Source of the DNA: Rhodocyclaceae bacterium
GTDB lineage: Bacteria; Pseudomonadota; Gammaproteobacteria; Burkholderiales; Rhodocyclaceae
Direction of reading: 5' to 3'
Assembly: GCA_018261935.1 (NCBI GenBank)
Contig: JAGTRP010000008.1
Location: 143,254-207,253 of the forward strand
Length of the DNA stretch: 64,000 nt
In this document: piece after piece, positions 53,324-62,643 of the stretch
Numbering within the stretch: position 1 is the first letter of the stretch
Layout of the letters: every line of letters begins with the position of its first letter
Translations under genes and position numbers: made by a program
Notes under the pieces: model-generated
What the model was told of the DNA's origin: nothing
Database searches by the model: none
What the model saw: the letters and a program-made list of their open reading frames with translations, nothing else

Positions 53324-54652
53324 ATGAAGCTGTTTCCCGATCACTGGCAGACAGATTCAGTCAGCAATCTCTGTATTGACGTTGTCGACTGCGTTAACAA
53401 AACAGCACCGACGATTGATGGGCCGACCGAATTCAAAATGATTCGGACAACCAATGTGAAAAGCGGGCGAATCAATCTGGATGACTGTAAATACGTCGAC
53501 GAAGCTACGTTTGCAAAGTGGACTCGTCGCATACAGCCCAAACGGAACGACATCGTCTTGACGCGAGAGGCGCCACTGGGGGAAGTGGGGTTGCTACGCA
53601 GTGACGAGAAGGTCTTTCTTGGCCAGAGAACGATGCTATATCGAGCTAATCCAAAGAAGCTCGATCAGCGGTTTCTTTACTACTCGATGCTCAGTCCGTT
53701 AGTGCAAGGGCAGATCAGGTCACAAGGATCGGGTGCCACGGTAGAGCATCTCCGAGTACCTGACGCCGAGTCTTTCTTGGTCGCTTATCCACCCTTGGAG
53801 GAGCAGCGCAAGATCGCTGCGCTGCTGTCTGCCTACGATGACCTGATCGCCAACAACCAGCGCCGCATTGCGCTGCTGGAGTCCATGGCCGAAGAAATCT
53901 ACCGCGAGTGGTTTGTGCGCATGCGGTTTCCTAGCTCCGACAAGAAACACTCCATTCAAGGCGTGCCAATGGGTTGGAAGAGCACACCGCTCCGAAGCCT
54001 AATCGCCCATTATATTGGCGGCGGATGGGGAGAGGAACGCGCGACGACGGACTGTACTGACGGGGCTTATGTCTTCCGTGGAACAGACCTCCCCGCGCTT
54101 CAAAGCGGCGAATGGGACGAATTCGTCTATCGCTTCCACAAGCCTTCAGCGCTGGTGTCCAGACGATTAGAGCCAGGAGATTTCGTCTTCGAAGTGTCTG
54201 GCGGAAGCACTAATCAGTTGCTTGGGCGGAACTTGATGGTTTCTGCCCAGCTGTTGGAGCAACTGGGTGAGCCGGCAATCTGCGCGAGTTTCTGCAAGTT
54301 GATTCGATTCGATCAAACGACAATTGCACCGCTATGGATGAAGTACTTCTTGAAGATGTACTACGACTGTGGTCTTGTCGGGCTCTATCAAGTGCAGTCC
54401 ACAGGCATCAGCAACTACCAGTTCGAAGCGTTTATTTCGAGGCAAACGGTGCTTGTACCCGACAGGAACTTGCAGAGCGAGTTCTGTAAGTTGGTCAAGC
54501 CATTGAATGAACAACGTGACTCGCTCGCGCGGGCAAACCGCCTACTCAAAAGCACCCGAGATGTGCTGCTACCCCGCCTCATCTCCGGCAAGCTCCACGT
54601 CGATCCGCTCGATATACAATACCCACGTGGCATGATGACCGAAGTGGAGTAG
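53324..54652 (+). CDS. hsdS: Type I restriction-modification specificity subunit HsdS
   Basis: The 442-residue protein has two target-recognition halves, each ending in a conserved helix region: YPPLEEQRKIAALLSAYDDLIANNQRRIALLESMAEEIYREWF (near 160-205) and the C-terminal LVKPLNEQRDSLARANRLLKSTRDVLLPRLISGKL. These set the bipartite DNA target. Base composition falls in the recognition domains compared with hsdM and hsdR, as is usual for reshuffled specificity genes. The target cannot be read from sequence. Confidence 0.92.
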   Translation: MKLFPDHWQTDSVSNLCIDVVDCVNKTAPTIDGPTEFKMIRTTNVKSGRINLDDCKYVDEATFAKWTRRIQPKRNDIVLTREAPLGEVGLLRSDEKVFLGQRTMLYRANPKKLDQRFLYYSMLSPLVQGQIRSQGSGATVEHLRVPDAESFLVAYPPLEEQRKIAALLSAYDDLIANNQRRIALLESMAEEIYREWFVRMRFPSSDKKHSIQGVPMGWKSTPLRSLIAHYIGGGWGEERATTDCTDGAYVFRGTDLPALQSGEWDEFVYRFHKPSALVSRRLEPGDFVFEVSGGSTNQLLGRNLMVSAQLLEQLGEPAICASFCKLIRFDQTTIAPLWMKYFLKMYYDCGLVGLYQVQSTGISNYQFEAFISRQTVLVPDRNLQSEFCKLVKPLNEQRDSLARANRLLKSTRDVLLPRLISGKLHVDPLDIQYPRGMMTEVE

Positions 54653-54683
54653 CGGGCCTAGAGGGCCGCACAAGGAGAGGGCG

Positions 54684-57600
54684 GTGGCGAAGAATTTCAT
54701 CTCGGAAGACGATATCGAGCAGGGGCTGATCCAGCGCCTGCAACATTTGTGCGGCTTCCATCCGTTGAACTGCTACACCGCCCAGCCCGATGATCCCAAC
54801 GACGGCTCGGGGCGCGGCGACAAGCGCGAGGTGATCCTGGTCGACCGGCTGCGCGAAGCGGTCGAGCGCCTTAATCCCTTGGCCCCGGCTCATGCGGTGG
54901 ATCAGGCCATGGGCCAGTTGCTGCAGCCACGTACCGCCATGAGCCTGGCGGCCGCGAACCGCGAGATGGACGGCCTGATCCGTGATGGCGTGCCCGTCAC
55001 TTACAGGCCTGAGAGCGGCCCGCAGGCCGGCCAGACGGTGACTGAGCGGCTAAAGGTGATCGACTTCGATCACCCTGACCCGAAGGCCGGCCGAAACGAA
55101 TACCTAGCCGTCAGCCAGTTGTGGATACGGGGTGAGTTCGGCTATCGCCGGCCCGACGTACTACTTTATGTGAACGGCTTGCCCCTGGTCTTCATCGAAC
55201 TGAAGAACAGCAACGTCAAGCTGCGGGCCGCCTTCGACGACAACCTCACCACCTACAAGGCCGAGATCCCCCAGCTTTTCGTGTCTAATGGGTTGTGCCT
55301 GCTGTCCAACGGCATCGAGACCAAGGTGGGCAGCCTGACCGCCCGGTGGGAGCATTTCTTTGCTTGGCTGCGGGTGGAGGATGAGAAGGAGTCCCTGGAC
55401 CGCCAAGCCATCGCCGAGCAGGGCTTGAGCATGGAGCGGGCCGTACTGGGCCTGCTCAAACCGGAACGCCTTCTGGACTACGTCGAGAACTTCTGCGTGT
55501 TCTATCGGGAAACGCAAAAAGTGATCGCGCAGAACCATCAGTTTATCGGCGTGAACAACGCCTTCGCCCAATTCATCCGCCGCCGTGAGCTGAAGGGCAA
55601 GCTGGGCGTGTTCTGGCACACCCAGGGTTCGGGCAAGAGCTTCTCGATGGTGTTCTATACCCGCAAAATTTTCCGCAAGCTCACAGGCAACTTCAGCTTC
55701 GTGGTGGTGACCGACCGGGACGATCTGGATGGCCAGATCTACCGCAACTTCCTGCATACCGGCGTGATCGGCCCGAAGGATGATGTACGGCCCCGCGACA
55801 GCGCCCAGCTGCGTGAGATGCTGGGCAAGAACAAGCGCGTGGTATTTACGCTGATCCAGAAATTCCGCTACGACAAGGGCAAGGACTATCCGCTGCTGTC
55901 GGATCGGAACGATATCGTGGTCATCGTTGATGAAGCCCACCGTACGCAATATGCCGGTCTGGCTGAGAACATGCGCGCTGGTCTGCCGAATGCGGCCTAC
56001 CTGGCTTTCACCGGCACGCCGCTGCTGGGCCGGGAACGCAAGACCAACGCTTGGTTCGGCGATTACGTCTCGGAGTACAACTTCCAGCAGAGCGTGGAAG
56101 ACGGCGCCACGGTGCCTTTGTTCTACGAAAAGCGCGTGCCGGAAGTGCTGATCCAGAACGACGACCTCAACGAGGAGTTCGCCGAGATCCTCGAGGAAGA
56201 GAACCTCGACGAGGCCGCACAGCAGAAGCTTGAAAAGCGCTTTGCACAGGAAATGGCGGTGATCAAGGTGGACGACCGCCTGGATACCATCGCCCGCGAT
56301 ATCGTCTATCACTTCCCGCGCCGGGGCTATCTCGGCAAGGGCATCGTGATCTCGGTGGACAAGTTCACCGCCGTGACCATGTACGACAAGGTGCAGGCGC
56401 TATGGAAAGACGAGATCAAGAAGCTCACGGGCATCATCAAAGGGACGAAGAATGACATCGAGCGCCTGCGCCTGAAGCGCATTCGCGACTGGATGCGCAA
56501 TGTGGAGATGGCCGTGGTGGTCAGCGAGGAGGCGGGCGAGAACGAGAAATTCGAAAAGCTCGGCCTCAACATCAAGCCGCATCGCGAACGAATGAACCGG
56601 CTCGACAAGCATGGCCACGACATCGAATTCAACTTCAAGGACCCGGAGCATCCGCTGCAGCTGGTCTTCGTCTGCGCCATGTGGCTGACAGGCTTCGATG
56701 CGCCGACGGTCAGCACCCTGTATCTGGACAAGCCCATGCAGGGCCACACGCTGATGCAGACTATCGCCCGCGCCAACCGTGTGACTGGCCATGAGATCAA
56801 TGGGGTGGCCAAGCGCAACGGCGAGATCGTGGACTACTACAACGTATTCCGTCGCATGAAGCGGGCGTTGAAGGACTACGCCGCCGGACCGGGCGACGAC
56901 CAGGAAGACATGCCCGTCCGCAACAAGCAGGAGTTGTTCGCCCTGCTCGATGACGCCATTGTCCAGGGGCTCGCGTTTTGCGACGCACAGGAGGTCGATC
57001 TTCGTGGTGCGCTTGACCGGGGCGATGTCTTCGAGAAGCTGGGCCAGTTCAACGCGTTTGCCGACACCTTTCTGGCGACGGACGAGTTGCGCAAGTCCTT
57101 CAATGTCTATGAAAACACTATTAGTGCCCTCTACGAGGCCTGTAAGCCGGAGGTGCTTGCGCAGGGCAAGGGACGAGTAGTTTCTGCCTTCCAGTACCTG
57201 CGCGGAATCATGGACAGCATCGTCGAGCAGACGGACGTGGACAACGCAGCGCTACGACTTGCCGCTTTGCTCGATGAGAGTGTAGTGGTCGATAACGCCG
57301 AAGCCTTCAAGGCCAAGCAGTTCCAGGCCGAATACCAGATCGTTCAACGCGGCAGTACTTGGGACTTGAGCAAGGTCGATGTCGAAAAACTGCGTGAGGA
57401 ATTCAAGGAGGCGCCTTTTAAACATATTGCCATCGCCGATCTGCGGGCTTTCCTTCAAAAGAAGCTGGCTGAGATGCTTGCGCAGAACGCCACGCGCATC
57501 GATTTTTTGCAACGCCTGCAACGCGTGATCGATGCGTACAACTCCGGGGCGACCGCGACAGAGAACTACTACGAGGAGCTAGCGGCCTTTGCCGAAGCGC

Positions 57601-57944
57601 TCAAGGACGAAGCGGAACGCCATATTCGTGAGGGCCTTAGCGAAGACGAATTGGAACTATTCGACCTGCTGAAGAAGGAGGCTATGACCCAGGAGGAGAC
57701 AAAGCGCGTGAAGCTTTCGGCCAAGCGCTTGCTGAAGCGTTTGCTCGAGGAGCATCCCAAGCTGCTGGTGCAGGACTGGTTCAAGGATCGGCAGTCCATG
57801 CAGCAGGTACGGTCGGAAATCGAGCGTGTGCTCGATGAGGCACTTCCGGAGAGCTATGACCGGGCCACGTTCAAGCAGAAGTGCGACAACGTTTTCGATC
57901 TCGCGGTTGATTACGCAAACCATCATCGCCGTTGGGCTGCTTGA
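54684..57944 (+). CDS. hsdR: Type I restriction endonuclease subunit HsdR
   Basis: The product has 1086 residues from GTG 54684 (AGGAGAGG upstream). The N-terminal nuclease domain has the PD-(D/E)xK-like motif in RPDVLLYVNGLPLVFIELKNSN (about 155-176). The translocase domains follow: Walker A HTQGSGKSFSM near 313, DEAH box in VVIVDEAHRTQYAG near 415, TGTPLL as motif III and QTIARANRV as motif VI. It cuts unmodified DNA after ATP-driven translocation. It completes an intact hsdM-hsdS-hsdR operon. Confidence 0.94.
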   Translation: MAKNFISEDDIEQGLIQRLQHLCGFHPLNCYTAQPDDPNDGSGRGDKREVILVDRLREAVERLNPLAPAHAVDQAMGQLLQPRTAMSLAAANREMDGLIRDGVPVTYRPESGPQAGQTVTERLKVIDFDHPDPKAGRNEYLAVSQLWIRGEFGYRRPDVLLYVNGLPLVFIELKNSNVKLRAAFDDNLTTYKAEIPQLFVSNGLCLLSNGIETKVGSLTARWEHFFAWLRVEDEKESLDRQAIAEQGLSMERAVLGLLKPERLLDYVENFCVFYRETQKVIAQNHQFIGVNNAFAQFIRRRELKGKLGVFWHTQGSGKSFSMVFYTRKIFRKLTGNFSFVVVTDRDDLDGQIYRNFLHTGVIGPKDDVRPRDSAQLREMLGKNKRVVFTLIQKFRYDKGKDYPLLSDRNDIVVIVDEAHRTQYAGLAENMRAGLPNAAYLAFTGTPLLGRERKTNAWFGDYVSEYNFQQSVEDGATVPLFYEKRVPEVLIQNDDLNEEFAEILEEENLDEAAQQKLEKRFAQEMAVIKVDDRLDTIARDIVYHFPRRGYLGKGIVISVDKFTAVTMYDKVQALWKDEIKKLTGIIKGTKNDIERLRLKRIRDWMRNVEMAVVVSEEAGENEKFEKLGLNIKPHRERMNRLDKHGHDIEFNFKDPEHPLQLVFVCAMWLTGFDAPTVSTLYLDKPMQGHTLMQTIARANRVTGHEINGVAKRNGEIVDYYNVFRRMKRALKDYAAGPGDDQEDMPVRNKQELFALLDDAIVQGLAFCDAQEVDLRGALDRGDVFEKLGQFNAFADTFLATDELRKSFNVYENTISALYEACKPEVLAQGKGRVVSAFQYLRGIMDSIVEQTDVDNAALRLAALLDESVVVDNAEAFKAKQFQAEYQIVQRGSTWDLSKVDVEKLREEFKEAPFKHIAIADLRAFLQKKLAEMLAQNATRIDFLQRLQRVIDAYNSGATATENYYEELAAFAEALKDEAERHIREGLSEDELELFDLLKKEAMTQEETKRVKLSAKRLLKRLLEEHPKLLVQDWFKDRQSMQQVRSEIERVLDEALPESYDRATFKQKCDNVFDLAVDYANHHRRWAA

Positions 57945-58561
57945 CGGTTTAGTGCAAGAAAATGGAGGCCTGCATTCGAGGTCCCGTAAAGTTGCTATGG
58001 TTGCGACTAACCACTGCGGCCGAAATGCCGCCCCTGAGTTGTCGGACCAGATGACGGCTCGACTCAATTACCCGCCCTTGGATGGTCGAACCGGCGAACG
58101 GCAGGTGTGGTGTCCTGTCCCTCGGCTTTATTCTCATTGTCATCAGGCGGGAACCGGCCAATACCAGCCTCCCGCTCCATGTTCTTCAAAGCGGACGTTC
58201 GCCGCCCCGGACTTCCAGAAAGCAGTCGTTGGTTGGCGCTAATCAAACACGGTGCCTGAGCGGTTGGTCTTGGATCGTAGCGGCCATCCAACATGGATTG
58301 GCAGAAGTCGCTACCCGGCCAGGAGCGGTCCTATGGGATAACACCACGAAAGTCGCCGCCCGTAGTAACTGTAACCTTGCTCCTGAAAGACTATCCACAG
58401 GTGTCTAGCATATTGGAGTTGTTATACTGGAGCCATTAAAGTCAAGTTATCGACAACTATGCACTATGGCGCAGAATTCCTTGTGTCATCAATATCATCT
58501 GTTGCCTGCGGAAGTCTCTGTGGCCACGTTCGATAGCTACGATGCGGAACAAAATTCCCGT
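57945..58561. other. Region without a confident gene after hsdR
   Basis: About 617 bases with no convincing coding frame. A 75-codon frame at 58466-58693 overlaps the reverse-strand gene at 58562 and was not accepted. Composition shifts from GC-rich to AT-richer near 58400, marking the beginning of a compositionally different part of the island. Confidence 0.4.
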
Positions 58562-59455
58562 CTATTCTGGGGCCGAACGGATATCGGTACGGACCTTGCG
58601 CATTCGATACTCAAACGCATTAGTTCCACCATGCAGTTGATACAAGACCTCTCCAATGAAGGCGTCGTGCCGAAACTGGTACTGACTATTTAGAACATCG
58701 CCCCGCGAGAATATGGTCCCTCCTTGAGTAAGGCTCACTTCAGTAGTGAATACAGATCGGTAGTCCTTTTCGAACAGTTCTATTCGAAACTTGGTCTTTT
58801 CGCCATAACGCTGTGCCAAGAATCGGTTGAACTCCTGTACCCTCTTTGTATTGGGCGCCATGGCAGGAGTAATGTCGCTCCAAAGCATGTCGTCTAGTAT
58901 GTCGCCCTTAAAGAAATCGAGAATGCCATCTAGTTGAAATCCCTGCGACAGCGAAATAAGTTTGATTTCACCTGGCCGAAACAAGAAAGCATCTGGCTCA
59001 ACGTTTGCAGTGATCTGTGGCTCAAGCGCTGACACGCCATGCGCCCCTACTGAGCGATGGATGGAGTTGGTCTGCGATTTTACGGCTACTCGCCCCGCGG
59101 TTAACAAGAACGGCTCAGGCCAGATACTTTGCACTTCGAGATAAATGAAAGCGGCCTCGTAGAGATCGCGACAACGGGAGGCGTCTGCTCCGCAACCCCT
59201 CTTGGAAATATTGTAAACCGGCATCATATACACACTGCGCAACGCCAGTTTCTTCCCAACACGTTCTTTCGGCATCTGCGGCGCATCGTTATACACGTTT
59301 ACGCAGGCACTGCCAGATTGGCACTCCTGTATCGGCGACTGCTTTCCTCTCGTCTGTGACCCTAGGCCCGTCGCCGCCGAACAGACTGGTATTGCTTGTA
59401 AGCCAACAATACTTGCCACCACAAACAGCATGGAACGTAAACTAGCGCGCGCCAT
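58562..59455 (-). CDS. Exported protein of unknown function
   Basis: The 297-residue protein has a signal peptide (about 1-27: SMLFVVASIVGLQAIPVCSA). The mature part begins polar with several Cys (IQECQSGSACVNVYND; KRGCGADASRCRDLY). It then has LEPQITANVEPDAFLFRPGEIKLISLSQGF, LAQRYGEKTKFRIELFEKDYRSVFTTEVSLTQGG and QYQFRHDAFIGEVLYQLHGG. It looks like a secreted beta-rich protein; no family was recognised. It overlaps the upstream membrane-protein gene by 14 bp. Confidence 0.7.
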   Translation of the reverse strand: MARASLRSMLFVVASIVGLQAIPVCSAATGLGSQTRGKQSPIQECQSGSACVNVYNDAPQMPKERVGKKLALRSVYMMPVYNISKRGCGADASRCRDLYEAAFIYLEVQSIWPEPFLLTAGRVAVKSQTNSIHRSVGAHGVSALEPQITANVEPDAFLFRPGEIKLISLSQGFQLDGILDFFKGDILDDMLWSDITPAMAPNTKRVQEFNRFLAQRYGEKTKFRIELFEKDYRSVFTTEVSLTQGGTIFSRGDVLNSQYQFRHDAFIGEVLYQLHGGTNAFEYRMRKVRTDIRSAPE

Positions 59456-59747
59456 AATTATTCACCGCGGTACCACCGACAACATGCTGGATGGGCGATT
59501 GCGCACCTTCAGTCTTATTGCTCTCAATTAAAGGTACAGAATTTTTCTCTGCACCGATAGATGTGGCGGCTTTCTGGTTAGTAGGCGCCTTGTCCTTCTG
59601 TTCCCCCTTTACCTCAACCCCGATTCGGCCAGTTGTGGCAGAGAAGCTGAATCGATCAAAGTGATATAGCGCGGCTAAAGCAATTATTAAGACTAGGATC
59701 AGTACCCCAGCCGAGACCAAGATGTTCTTCGTAAAGAGGCTCTTCAT
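59442..59747 (-). CDS. Small single-pass membrane protein
   Basis: The 101-residue protein has one membrane segment (ILVSAGVLILVLIIALAALYHF, about 9-30) and a polar extracytoplasmic tail (FSFSATTGRIGVEVKGEQKDKAPTNQ). The tail ends GGTAVNNYGAR. It is upstream of, and overlaps, the exported protein gene, so they form a two-gene unit. No homologue was recognised. Its place in a restriction/defence-rich island makes a defence or surface role possible, but this is only context. Confidence 0.65.
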   Translation of the reverse strand: MKSLFTKNILVSAGVLILVLIIALAALYHFDRFSFSATTGRIGVEVKGEQKDKAPTNQKAATSIGAEKNSVPLIESNKTEGAQSPIQHVVGGTAVNNYGAR

Positions 59748-60262
59748 AAGCTTTCCACGCTTTCCTTTTTTGTTAACACTCTGCCGCCGGCATTATTATG
59801 GCACGCGCTATACGTCAGGCCCATTGGTCGGTCTGAACCAGGCAATTATTAAATTACGCCTACGATATAACGCCACCGTACGTGATGGCGCTTGTTTTCA
59901 CTCCGTTGCGCCTGACTGTCAAACCCGCTTGAGTCCATTCGGGCTCTTAACTCTTAATACCAGGCAACTACCTTGCACGTTGAAAGTCAGCGTCTGACTG
60001 GTAGCAACTTCCGCTTTGGGTCGGGTGCCTTCCGCCGGCCTTCACAGGACTAAGATTGCTTCCGGGGTTGAGCGGTCGTCTAGGCATCAAACGACCGAGG
60101 ACTGGTTCCCGATGTCCGGATCAGCCTTCAAGGGAAATGCCGTACCCGACCCTGAAGAGACATTTGGTTTCCGGACTGAATATGTCCGCTCCCGAGAGTA
60201 CAGAAGACGTTGCGGGAGCCCGAATTGATCTGGAGTTTGATCAACGTGGGCTCTTCAGCACT
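59748..60262. other. Intergenic region with no recognised feature
   Basis: 515 bases lie between the start of the small membrane-protein gene and the end of the Sll1717-type ATPase gene. Open frames here are short and not protein-like. It should contain the promoter of the two-gene unit at its low end. Confidence 0.35.
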
Positions 60263-61783
60263 TCATGATTTCTTAAAGATACGTCCAAACCTCGCCGCCG
60301 CATCTTCTTTCTTAACCAATAAATAGCTCCGAAATGCTGGGTGAACTTCCCAGGTCGCGGCTTTCATTTCATTCAAATTTGCCAATTCAACAAAATCCGG
60401 ATCATCGTCGAATGTCACGTGGCGAAAACCTCTGGGCTCCCGAATATCAATTACCCTCGGGTTTACAAATCCTGTTTCGTGAAGGAATCGGAGTAAGAAA
60501 ATAGCGTCATCATCGTCCTCCGGCTTGATGGTTCTCCCTCTTATGTTCAAAGATATCTCAGAGCCAGCGGTCTTCAGATGGCTCAATATTTCATCATACG
60601 GAACTTCAAATTTTATTTTAGAAAATAAATCGACGACTTTTTTCAGTTCGCCACAGTCCTCCGAAAATTCAATCGCCAAATCACCAACTCGCTCCTTTGA
60701 AAACTCCTTCATGCCTTCTTCAGCACATTTATTATCAATTTTCTGAAGCTTATTTTTATCAGCACGATCAATCAATTTTCTGACAAGCTGAATAACATCA
60801 CGAGGGCGCTCGCGTGCCGACTTCAAGAGAAACGATTGCCATTTCCGAACTTCTTCACTGGTGGGGAGGATGACATTCTGCCCATCAAAAAAATTGGCAT
60901 ATAGGTCAGGGTTTTTCTGCGTGGAATCCGCGACTGCTAGGGCCATTCGTCTTTCAAGGATTTTTTCCATCAACTCGTCAGACGCCCTCAAGGAAATCGT
61001 TAAATCACGAAGATGGTCAGTTTGGTCTCTTTGACCACGTTCTTCATTAGTTAATCTGGTCCAGATTTCAGAACGGAGAGAAACGATACAGCGTAGCGCC
61101 GTGCATTCGCCAACCAACCGTCTCACTGCGAGCAACAGCGCCCAAATTCGATTCAATTGATTGGAATCCGTTGGTGTCGCCACTTGATCTGTATCATCGA
61201 TCAGAAGAAAGAATACGGTGCCTGATTCCAACAGATTACCATTAATTGCTGCAATAAGAGAGTCAGAATTTTGATCGCCAGCCAAATCTTTTGCTAACTG
61301 AATGCCATTCACCTTTGATACAGGAACGGAAAGGGCAGTCAAAAGTTCAAGCGTCTTTTCAACGAAATCAGGCGATGTCCGCCCGGCTTTTTTGGCTGCA
61401 TTGAATAAAGTCGCTTTATCACCTGTAAGCAATCCCTTTAATTTCGATCCCACTTCCGTCGCAACCGCACTCACCAATGCATCGTAGAAATGGCCTTTGA
61501 GAGCGCCAATATCCCCGGTCGTTGGAAGTAATTTCGTTTTTAAATTATCCGGGCGAACAAGCAATACTGGCAACTTTCTCCGCTTCGCGATTGTGGCAAT
61601 CCATTCAAGAATTGCTGTTTTTCCGGTTCCCTTGTTTCCAACCATGATGCGCATTCCGCCCTCTTCAATTGACAGAAGACTCGATAGCTGTTCGTGGTTA
61701 ATAAACGCTTTTGACAAAAATGCACGATCTCCCTCAGTCGTGCCCGTCAAGAAGTATTTTTTTAGTGCCGCAAGGCTTCTCAT
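60263..61783 (-). CDS. P-loop ATPase, Sll1717-like
   Basis: The 506-residue protein has Walker A GNKGTGKTAILE (K55) and Walker B in TVFFLLIDDTDQV near residue 195. A sensor-like CIVSLRSEIW and helical C-terminal regions follow (WQSFLLKSARERPRDVIQLVRKL; DDAIFLLRFLHETGF). This resembles the Sll1717-type P-loop ATPases, related to KAP/STAND-like NTPases and often seen in defence islands. The coding DNA is clearly AT-richer than the chromosome, pointing to recent transfer. A defence role is inferred from family habit and position. Confidence 0.7.
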   Translation of the reverse strand: MRSLAALKKYFLTGTTEGDRAFLSKAFINHEQLSSLLSIEEGGMRIMVGNKGTGKTAILEWIATIAKRRKLPVLLVRPDNLKTKLLPTTGDIGALKGHFYDALVSAVATEVGSKLKGLLTGDKATLFNAAKKAGRTSPDFVEKTLELLTALSVPVSKVNGIQLAKDLAGDQNSDSLIAAINGNLLESGTVFFLLIDDTDQVATPTDSNQLNRIWALLLAVRRLVGECTALRCIVSLRSEIWTRLTNEERGQRDQTDHLRDLTISLRASDELMEKILERRMALAVADSTQKNPDLYANFFDGQNVILPTSEEVRKWQSFLLKSARERPRDVIQLVRKLIDRADKNKLQKIDNKCAEEGMKEFSKERVGDLAIEFSEDCGELKKVVDLFSKIKFEVPYDEILSHLKTAGSEISLNIRGRTIKPEDDDDAIFLLRFLHETGFVNPRVIDIREPRGFRHVTFDDDPDFVELANLNEMKAATWEVHPAFRSYLLVKKEDAAARFGRIFKKS

Positions 61784-62327
61784 AAGTCCTCCCCTGTCCG
61801 TTTAATTAACACAGAGGCATGGGTAGATTAATAAAGTGGCTAGAGTCGCAGAATACATGCATTGCCTCGTTGACTCAATGCCAAGGACATGGCCAATATC
61901 GTTGCGTAGTCGTGCGCGGTCGGGCGGATTGCAGCTTTTCTTGGGTGTTGGAGTGGCCGCGCTGTGTGTGGCTCCGGACATCCTGCTAACAGGCTAAGTC
62001 GGTAGATGAATGGCTGAAACTGGCCGGAGACCGACTTATGCCAGGTCAGGGGCGATGACCGCTGCGCCCCAGAACCGGTCGGTCAGATGAAAAAATGGCT
62101 ACGCGGCAACGAATGGCTGTTTTTTCTTCGACAGCTTGCCCTCGGAATGGCCGCTTTCAAGAACCGCGGCCGGCAGGTATGGCAAGCTGCCAATGACTTT
62201 GGTTAGTCAAAAACGAAAATCGGGCGAAAGCCATAGCAGTGCCACTCGGCTGGGGGCACATTTGGGGGCATATCCGAATAGTCAAAATTGCCGACCGTGA
62301 ATTCATGGTGGTTTCGGCGGATTGTTT

Positions 62328-62346
62328 GATAGCCCCCGCCCCACCA
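62328..62346 (+). other. Degenerate tmRNA 3'-end copy (attR-like junction)
   Basis: GATAGCCCCCGCCCCACCA matches the last bases of ssrA (43030-43049) with a few differences and one missing base. It is followed by sequence homologous to that beyond ssrA. It is the probable right end of the first island and the left end of a second one. Confidence 0.55.
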
Positions 62347-62381
62347 AATACCCGTCCCAGGATGTTCTGGGAAGTACAAAG

Positions 62382-62405
62382 AACCCGCCTAAGTGCGGGT
62401 TTTTT
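62382..62405 (+). terminator. Second copy of the tmRNA-type terminator
   Basis: Stem AACCCGC / GCGGGTT plus T run, identical to 43085-43108, inside the duplicated junction. Confidence 0.75.
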
Positions 62406-62541
62406 ATCGCCTTTCTATCCATGGCAATCCAAAATGTTCCTATGAAATCCTGTCGCGCGTGGGGACTCATTTGGGGGCAACTGAGCCTCCAGGATTTGGG
62501 CCCCAAAGGAGTGGCAGGTGCCCCCCCATAGGAGCCTCCTC

Positions 62542-62613
62542 ATGCCGCTTACCGATACCCTGATCCGTAATGCAGAACCCACCGACAAGCAGGTCAGGTC
62601 ATGCATTGCATGA
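62542..62613 (+). pseudogene. Integrase relic (first 23 codons)
   Basis: ATG 62542 is preceded by AGGAGCCTCCTC and reads MPLTDTLIRNAEPTDKQVRSC before a stop. The first 19 codons match the intact integrase at 43248 with a few changes (MPLTDTQIRNAKPTNKQVK); the rest of the gene is gone. It is a deletion remnant of the integrase of a second, tandem element at the same tmRNA site. Confidence 0.8.
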
Positions 62614-62643
62614 CGTTCAAATTTCCGCAAAAATGCTGCCCCT

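Larger units (their letters stand above)
61784..62541. other. Island junction region
   Basis: No gene is supported. The region holds a G-rich element (62251-62270), the degenerate tmRNA 3' end (62328-62346), a copy of the ssrA terminator and another G-rich element (62460-62479). From about 62340 it parallels 43045-43310 base for base in part, up to and including the integrase start. Confidence 0.6.

Noticed and set aside
58466..58693. 75-codon plus-strand frame after hsdR
   Set aside because: About 130 bp of it overlap the reverse-strand exported-protein gene and it has no recognisable motif or ribosome site.
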